11,308 bases of DNA, taken from positions 1 through 11,308 of the forward strand of contig NZ_LGDE01000032.1 in the NCBI RefSeq assembly GCF_001279725.1, written 5' to 3'. The translations under genes were made by a program, and so were the position numbers. Positions 7,512 through 11,308 of this stretch are shown here, piece after piece. A model generated the notes under the pieces. It was not told the origin of the DNA. It worked only from the letters and a program-made list of their open reading frames with translations, and ran no database searches. Every line of letters begins with the position of its first letter. Within the stretch, counting starts at the first letter, position 1. Origin of the DNA: Streptomyces sp. WM4235 (lineage in GTDB: Bacteria > Actinomycetota > Actinomycetes > Streptomycetales > Streptomycetaceae).

Positions 7512-7529
7512 CCGCGGACGGGGCCGCGG
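7512..7529 (+). terminator. Weak hairpin after the LAL regulator
   Basis: CCGCGG, 6-nt loop, CCGCGG, beginning 20 nt after the LAL stop. Position suits a terminator, but the stem is short and lacks a T-tract. Confidence 0.3.
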
Positions 7530-7684
7530 CGGTCACCGGCCGAATGCCGCGAACCCCCGCGGGCGCGTGAGCGCCGAGCGTACTTCTACTCCAGCAGCTT
7601 TTCCGCCGTGCAGTAGCTTGCCAACGCCCCCTGAAAGCGACCGGTTCCGAGCCGTGGCGGAGCGGACCCACCGGAGGACCATCC

Positions 7685-8443
7685 ATGCCCCGAGAGGCTC
7701 AGTACCTCACAGTGGCCGACGCGCTGCGCACGCGGATCCTCGCGGGGGAGTGGGAGATCGGCGGACGCCTGCCGTCCCGGGCCCGGCTCGCCGAGGAGTA
7801 CGGGGTCGGGCGCAACGTCATGCAGCGGGCCGTGGACCGGTTGATCATCGACGGTCTTCTCGAAGGCCGCGCCGGCTCGGGTACCTACGTCCGCACCCCG
7901 CGCGAGCGCCTGCGACTGGTCCGTTCGCGGCACCGCGAACTCCGAGGCGGCTCCTCCCCCCGCTCCGAGGTGAGGGAGCGGGGCAGGGCCGACGCCTGGG
8001 ATTCCCACAGCCGAGTGCGTGTTCCCGCCCCTGAGGAAATCGCCGGGCGGCTCGGCATCAGCCCCGGAGACCCCTGCGTCAACACTCACTACGAGTTCCT
8101 CGCCGAAGGGCAGCCCGTCCAGCTCTCCGAATCCTGGGAGCCGATGAACATCACCGAGGGAACACCGGTCGTGCTGCCCGAGACGGGCCCCCTGGCGGGC
8201 AGGGGGGTGGTCGAGCGGATGGGCTCCATCGGCGTCGTCATCTCGACCGTGGTCGAGGTTCCGCGCCCGGCGCGTGCCACCCAGGCACAGGCGAACCTGC
8301 TGGGGATCAGCGTGGGGGACCTCGTGCTCCGGATCGAGCGCATCATCTACGACACCGATGGACGCCCCGTGGAAACCGCCGACATGGTCATTCCGGACGC
8401 GCGTCGAGAAGTGGTCTACGAGTTCGGCGCCGACTGCCCGTAA
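7685..8443 (+). CDS. GntR-family (HutC/UTRA subfamily) transcriptional regulator
   Basis: The 252-residue length is typical of HutC-type GntR proteins. Residues ~7-75 are the winged HTH (LTVADALRTRILAGEW, then LPSRARLAEEYGVGRN, and the wing GRAGSGTYVRTP). Residues ~100-247 are a UTRA effector domain, with VRVPAPEEIAGRLGI, a central PVQLSESWEP (144-153), and a C-terminal LLGISVGDLVLRIERIIYD followed by GRPVETADMVI. Such proteins repress neighbouring genes until a small ligand binds the UTRA domain. GGAGG lies 7 nt before the ATG. The MFS gene begins 49 nt downstream on the same strand, so the two are probably co-transcribed and the repressor likely controls its own operon. The ligand is unknown and probably a substrate of the exporter. 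Codon use is less GC-biased than in the CIS side of the window. Confidence 0.93.
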   Translation: MPREAQYLTVADALRTRILAGEWEIGGRLPSRARLAEEYGVGRNVMQRAVDRLIIDGLLEGRAGSGTYVRTPRERLRLVRSRHRELRGGSSPRSEVRERGRADAWDSHSRVRVPAPEEIAGRLGISPGDPCVNTHYEFLAEGQPVQLSESWEPMNITEGTPVVLPETGPLAGRGVVERMGSIGVVISTVVEVPRPARATQAQANLLGISVGDLVLRIERIIYDTDGRPVETADMVIPDARREVVYEFGADCP

Positions 8444-8492
8444 CCGCTGAAACCAATGGAACGACTTTCCCTCTTCCGAGGTTGGAGAAACG

Positions 8493-9764
8493 ATGCCACG
8501 AACTTCCCGACTCGGACTCCTGCGAGATCGGGACTTCGGGCGTTTGTCCGCTGCCACCGCGGTCGGTCAGTTGGGCGACCGCATCGTCTTCCTCGCGTTG
8601 CCCCTGGTCGCCATCGCGTCCTTGCGTGCCGACGAGTTCCAGGTCGGGTTGCTGACCGCGATGACCACGGCAGGCTCGCTCCTGGTCGGGTTGCCGGCCG
8701 GCGCATGGGTGGACCGCATGCGGAAGCGATCGGTGATGGTCAGCACTGATTTCGCTCGCGCGCTGGTCCTCCTGACGATACCGATCGGGTGGTGGGCCGA
8801 CCTTCTCTCCATGGAGTGGCTTTACGCGGCCGCCCTGCTTCATGGAATGCTGACCGTCTTCTTCGATGTCGCGTACGTCAGCCATCTTCCGCACCTGGTG
8901 GGCCGCGACAAACTTGTGGAAGGGCACTCGAAACTGTCGGCCGTACGCTCGGTGACCAGTATCGGCGGACCGACGATGGCAGGGCCGCTGGTCGCCCTGA
9001 TCGGAGCCCCGGCAACCCTCTTGGCGAGTTCGGCGGGCATGGCCATGTCCGGGCTGCTCGCCCTCACCATCCGCGGACGAGAACCGAAGCCGGAGTCCAG
9101 TGAGCGCCCTCGACTGGGAAGGGAGATCAGGGAGGGGCTGAGGTTCGTCCTCAGGCACCCCGTACTGCGCGCCATCATGCTGGGAGACGCGATGTTCAAC
9201 AGCTTCCTGGTCATGTACCAAACCATGCTGCTGGTCCACCTGGATCGGGAGATGGGGCTCCAGCCCTTCGCGATCGGTCTCGTTCTGTCGGGGATGGGCT
9301 GCGGCGCCCTGCTCGGCGCACTGGCGGCGACCAGGATCTCGGAGTGGGTCGGGTACGGTCCGGTCATCTGGCTCTCGGTGCCGGCGACGTGTCCGTTGAC
9401 CGTCCTCATGCCGTTGGCGCGACCCGGCTGGAGCGTGTACGTGGCCGCGATCGGACTCGCGCTTCTGTCGACGGGCGGAGTCGTTCGGGTCGTGGCCCAA
9501 TCAAGCCTCCAACAGGCACTGACACCGGATCGACTTCTGGGTCGGATGAGTGCGACAACTCGATTCGTGTCCTGGGGCGGCATTCCCTTCGGCGGGTTCA
9601 TGGGTGGAGTGTCGGGCTCCGTGTTCGGAGCGACAGGCACCTTGTGGGTCGGGGCGGCCGGCATGACGGTGAGTTTCCTCCCCAACTTCCTGTCACCGCT
9701 CCGCGTGATGCGCGGATTGCCCACGGACCACGCCCCGAGTTCGCCCGCCGCGGCGCCGGGATGA
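8493..9764 (+). CDS. MFS transporter, EntS/macrolide-efflux-like (DHA3-type) exporter
   Basis: This 423-residue membrane protein has about 12 hydrophobic helices. Features of the drug/siderophore exporter group include an N-terminal FGRLSAATAVGQLGDRIVF helix start, motif A GAWVDRMRKRS (70-80) between TM2 and TM3, a GGPTMAGPLVALIGAP segment in TM5 (158-173), and a charged central loop (~194-222). Length is normal. GGAG lies 5 nt before the ATG. It is second in an operon with the GntR regulator, which suggests inducible efflux, possibly of an antibiotic or other small toxic compound. Substrate cannot be read from sequence. Codons such as TTG, CTT and GTT are commoner than in the left half, hinting at a separate origin for the GntR-MFS pair. 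Confidence 0.9.
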   Translation: MPRTSRLGLLRDRDFGRLSAATAVGQLGDRIVFLALPLVAIASLRADEFQVGLLTAMTTAGSLLVGLPAGAWVDRMRKRSVMVSTDFARALVLLTIPIGWWADLLSMEWLYAAALLHGMLTVFFDVAYVSHLPHLVGRDKLVEGHSKLSAVRSVTSIGGPTMAGPLVALIGAPATLLASSAGMAMSGLLALTIRGREPKPESSERPRLGREIREGLRFVLRHPVLRAIMLGDAMFNSFLVMYQTMLLVHLDREMGLQPFAIGLVLSGMGCGALLGALAATRISEWVGYGPVIWLSVPATCPLTVLMPLARPGWSVYVAAIGLALLSTGGVVRVVAQSSLQQALTPDRLLGRMSATTRFVSWGGIPFGGFMGGVSGSVFGATGTLWVGAAGMTVSFLPNFLSPLRVMRGLPTDHAPSSPAAAPG

Positions 9765-9818
9765 GTGCGACTGCCCGCGTCGGCGGGTGCCTCGGCGCCG
9801 ACCAACAACTCCTTGGTG

Positions 9819-9848
9819 AAGGTCCCCGTCGCGTATCGAGGGGACCTT
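9819..9848. terminator. Hairpin terminator between MFS and IclR-like genes
   Basis: Perfect 9-bp stem AAGGTCCCC/GGGGACCTT with a 12-nt loop, followed on the + strand by TTTCC if the last two stem bases are counted. It lies 54 nt past the MFS stop and 37 nt before the end of the convergent minus-strand gene, so it can serve both. Confidence 0.7.
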
Positions 9849-9885
9849 TCCTCCACTGGGGGGCCGACAGGCGCCGCCGGTCGGG

Positions 9886-10695
9886 TCAAGCCGCCCGGGA
9901 GGCCGAGGCGAGGGGGCGGGTGGCGGCAACGCTGTTGTGGAGGACCGCCTGCACGGCGTTGCGCAGCATTGTTCCGTATGCGACGTGAGCATTGCCCTGG
10001 GTGAGATCGGGCGCCAGGATGCTGATGGCGCCGACCACGCGAGGCTCGGCACCGGGGGCCGCCGGGGCTCCGGGCAGGCGCCGGAGAGGTGCCGACACCA
10101 GGCTCCAGCCGGGCAGTGGTGAGCCGGTGACCGCCACCTGGGCGGAGCGGATCCGCCGAAGGTCATCGCGCAGGGGTACGTCCTGACCGGCGAGATTGGC
10201 GAGCATGGCCAGGCCCGGAGCGTCGCAGTGGAGCGGGGCGTGGCGGAGTCGGTCGACGGCGCCGGGGGTGAGGGCCAGTTCGCGCCGGAAACGCGGATGG
10301 GACGTGCCAGCGGCGGAGATGCACACGCGCTCCCCGTTCAGGGGTGAGTAGGTGTGCAGGAGCACCACCTGCCGGGTGCGTCGATGGATGCCCTCGAGGA
10401 GGAGGGTGGCGCCCCGCACGGGGGCTCTGCTGGGGTGCACCAGTCCCGGCGGCAGTTCGGCCATGGCGCCGGTGGCGGGGCGGAGCTCCCAGTGGCCGAA
10501 GCGGGGTCGATCGCAGAGCTCTGCCTGGTGGAGTCGCAGCAGCCGGCGGTGAACCGTCGAGTCGTCCAGGTCGGTGCGGTTGGCGATGGCGCGGAAACGG
10601 TGCGGCCCCGCACCCAGTGCCTCCAGGGCGTGCAGGACCGCGAGTGTGCGGTCCCGCTCCCGACGTTGATGAGGGTTTCGCGCGCTGATGTCCAC
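9886..10695 (-). CDS. IclR-like winged-helix transcriptional regulator
   Basis: From GTG 10695 the product has 269 residues. Residues ~12-85 form a winged HTH (RDRTLAVLHALEALGAGPHR, then IANRTDLDDSTVHRRLLRL). The rest resembles an IclR effector domain: GTSHPRFRRELALTPGAVDR, the IclR-like motif PLHCDAPGLAMLANL, and a late strand pair around RVVGAISIL. Similarity to classic IclR is moderate, with the helical recognition part the clearest, so the family is probable rather than certain. GGGAGGA immediately before GTG 10695 fixes the start; a TTG at 10716 would place this site inside the gene. It faces the GntR-MFS operon tail to tail and may control itself or genes right of the window, given the dyad and repeats upstream. 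Confidence 0.78.
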   Translation of the reverse strand: MDISARNPHQRRERDRTLAVLHALEALGAGPHRFRAIANRTDLDDSTVHRRLLRLHQAELCDRPRFGHWELRPATGAMAELPPGLVHPSRAPVRGATLLLEGIHRRTRQVVLLHTYSPLNGERVCISAAGTSHPRFRRELALTPGAVDRLRHAPLHCDAPGLAMLANLAGQDVPLRDDLRRIRSAQVAVTGSPLPGWSLVSAPLRRLPGAPAAPGAEPRVVGAISILAPDLTQGNAHVAYGTMLRNAVQAVLHNSVAATRPLASASRAA

Positions 10696-10698
10696 TGT

Positions 10699-10705
10699 TC
10701 CTCCC
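10699..10705 (-). promoter_or_regulatory. Ribosome-binding site GGGAGGA fixing the IclR-like start
   Basis: On the minus strand GGAGG is followed by AACA and then GTG (10695-10693). Spacing of 4 nt is slightly short but far better than anything before the TTG at 10716. Confidence 0.75.
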
Positions 10706-10724
10706 GTTTGGGGCAAATCGATGT

Positions 10725-10752
10725 GGTGGTTGGGGTGGTTGATGCCGTTGAT
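10725..10752. repeat. 9-nt phased GTTG repeats upstream of the IclR-like gene
   Basis: GGTGGTTG occurs at 10725-10732 and 10734-10741, and GTTGAT at 10738-10743 and 10747-10752, so GTT recurs exactly every 9 nt (10729, 10738, 10747). It lies 30-57 nt upstream of the GTG start, in the leader or core promoter. An operator role is plausible but unproven. Confidence 0.4.
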
Positions 10753-10792
10753 CCGTCTACACGATCTTTACCTCGGAGTACGGCGGGTTGAC

Positions 10793-10826
10793 CAGGAAAA
10801 CCCTCTTCCGGAAAGGGGACTTCCTG
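10793..10826. promoter_or_regulatory. 34-nt imperfect dyad, candidate operator
   Basis: The outer arms CAGGAA/TTCCTG pair perfectly, followed by CCC/GGG and a central TTCCGGAA. Of 17 arm positions, 13 pair by Watson-Crick rules and one more by G-T. It sits ~100 nt upstream of the IclR-like start, in a locally AT-richer stretch, which is where an autoregulatory operator would be expected. Confidence 0.5.
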
Positions 10827-10976
10827 TGGCGTACGGTGAGGTGTCGTGTCTGGAATGGGAGAGAAGTTGCCGGTATTGACGTATGTCGACCATCGCTTTG
10901 AGTGAACCGTGAAGAAAGTCTTTACGGGGAGGTGGGAGGCTTGCCCACCCCGTGTGCCGCTCGACCGACCCGACCG

Positions 10977-10995
10977 CCGCATCCGACGGATGCGG
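10977..10995. repeat. Hairpin, 8-bp perfect stem
   Basis: CCGCATCC, 3-nt loop GAC, GGATGCGG. A very stable stem-loop in the gene-free region. No neighbouring gene end explains it, so it may be a terminator for a transcript from the right or an RNA element. Confidence 0.5.
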
Positions 10996-11032
10996 AAACA
11001 ACCGCGCAAACCCCCCAGGGGTCAACCGCCCG

Positions 11033-11060
11033 GGTGGCCGGCCGTACGAAACCGGCCACC
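11033..11060. terminator. Hairpin, 9-bp perfect stem, possible terminator
   Basis: GGTGGCCGG, 10-nt loop, CCGGCCACC, followed on the + strand by ACAGGTTCTCTTCC. Together with the 10977-10995 hairpin it may end transcription coming from beyond the right edge or insulate the IclR-like promoter. No gene within the window clearly uses it. Confidence 0.4.
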
Positions 11061-11072
11061 ACAGGTTCTCTT

Positions 11073-11103
11073 CCACCCCACCCCACCCCACCCCGCCCCG
11101 CCC
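11073..11103 (-). repeat. Pentanucleotide tandem repeat forming a G-quadruplex motif
   Basis: On the + strand six 5-nt units run as four CCACC-type units followed by two CCGCC-type units (variable base A at 11075, 11080, 11085, 11090; G at 11095, 11100). The minus strand therefore has five consecutive GGGG tracts, flanked by GG and GGG, separated by single T or C bases. Four or more G-tracts with 1-nt loops is the classic very stable parallel G-quadruplex pattern. It lies ~380 nt upstream of the IclR-like start on its coding strand. Confidence 0.6.
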
Positions 11104-11308
11104 TCTGGCGCGGCGTCCGCGTCAACTCCGCCGTCGCTTGACGCCGTGCGCCGCGACGACTTCGCGTTCCCGCGGAGTGGTTCCTCCTGCGCTTGGGCGG
11201 TCAGTCGGATCGCCGCGCCGGCGGGGGGGGCGTCCCCCGATCGCCCGGGAGATGCCGCCGAGGCCCCGGAATCCTCCCAGCCCTTCCTGCGACGCCCGGG
11301 GCGGGGCG

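Larger units (their letters stand above)
10717..11308. other. Long stretch without a convincing gene
   Basis: Apart from the dyad, repeats, hairpins and G-rich tract listed separately, I see no coding region. Open frames here are short and lack ribosome-binding sites or Streptomyces codon bias. About 10740-10925 is visibly lower in GC than the rest, as expected for promoter DNA. From ~11100 to the end the sequence is again GC-rich. A gene entering from the right on the minus strand cannot be excluded (open frame 11122-11307). Confidence 0.55.

Noticed and set aside
7586..7616. CTACT...AGTAG as a GntR operator
   Set aside because: Only 5-nt arms 21 nt apart; too weak to separate from chance.
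10696..10716. TTG start at 10716 for the IclR-like gene
   Set aside because: The only good ribosome-binding site lies downstream of it, directly before GTG 10695.
11073..11103. Tandem CCACC units as a CRISPR-like array
   Set aside because: The units are 5 nt and contiguous with no spacers; it is a simple tandem repeat.
10768..11141. Short open frames on both strands (10768-11091 minus, 10902-11141 plus, 10922-11125 minus)
   Set aside because: No ribosome-binding sites, no recognisable domains, and they cross hairpins and the G-rich repeat.
11222..11239. G-run followed by C-run (GGGGG CGT CCCCC) as a terminator
   Set aside because: A short stem from homopolymer runs in GC-rich DNA, with no associated gene end.
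11122..11307. Minus-strand frame open to the right edge, ending TPREREVVAAHGVKRRRS
   Set aside because: Codon bias is fair but only ~62 codons are visible, with no domain; it could be the C-terminus of a gene beyond the window, but there is too little to call.

Overview
The window is very GC-rich, genes use G or C at almost every third codon position, and start codons include GTG and TTG. Gene families and layout fit a Streptomyces or close relative. A TTA leucine codon in one regulator supports this, because that codon is rare and regulatory in Streptomyces.

Left part (1-3491): the 3' end of a gene for a proline-rich, disulfide-containing ricin-type lectin (+ strand) runs head-on into a two-gene minus-strand operon. 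A perfect 58-nt palindrome separates them and probably terminates transcription in both directions. The operon encodes a DUF4255 (Pvc16/Afp16-like) protein and, coupled through a GTGA overlap, an AAA+ ATPase of the Pvc15/Afp15 type. These two are hallmark accessory genes of phage-tail-like contractile injection systems (CIS). No sheath, tube or baseplate gene is in the window, so this looks like one edge of a CIS locus whose structural genes would lie further left.

Middle (3657-7492): two regulators are transcribed divergently from a 305-nt spacer that carries a repeated GAGCACCACGAG element. On the minus strand is a small LuxR-type response regulator whose receiver domain lacks the phosphorylation residues. 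On the plus strand is a large LAL-type (ATPase + LuxR HTH) regulator with Lys-to-Arg in its Walker A motif and a TTA codon near its 5' end. Together they look like a dedicated, developmentally timed (bldA-dependent) control module for the CIS genes next to them. That link is inferred from position.

Right part (7685-9764): a GntR/HutC regulator and an MFS exporter form a compact plus-strand operon ending in a hairpin terminator. Their codon use is less GC-biased than the left half, and the operon seems unrelated to the CIS. A convergent IclR-like regulator (9886-10695, minus) follows. Upstream of it is about 600 nt without a convincing gene, which holds a 34-nt imperfect dyad, 9-nt phased repeats, two stable hairpins and a strong G-quadruplex motif on the minus strand.
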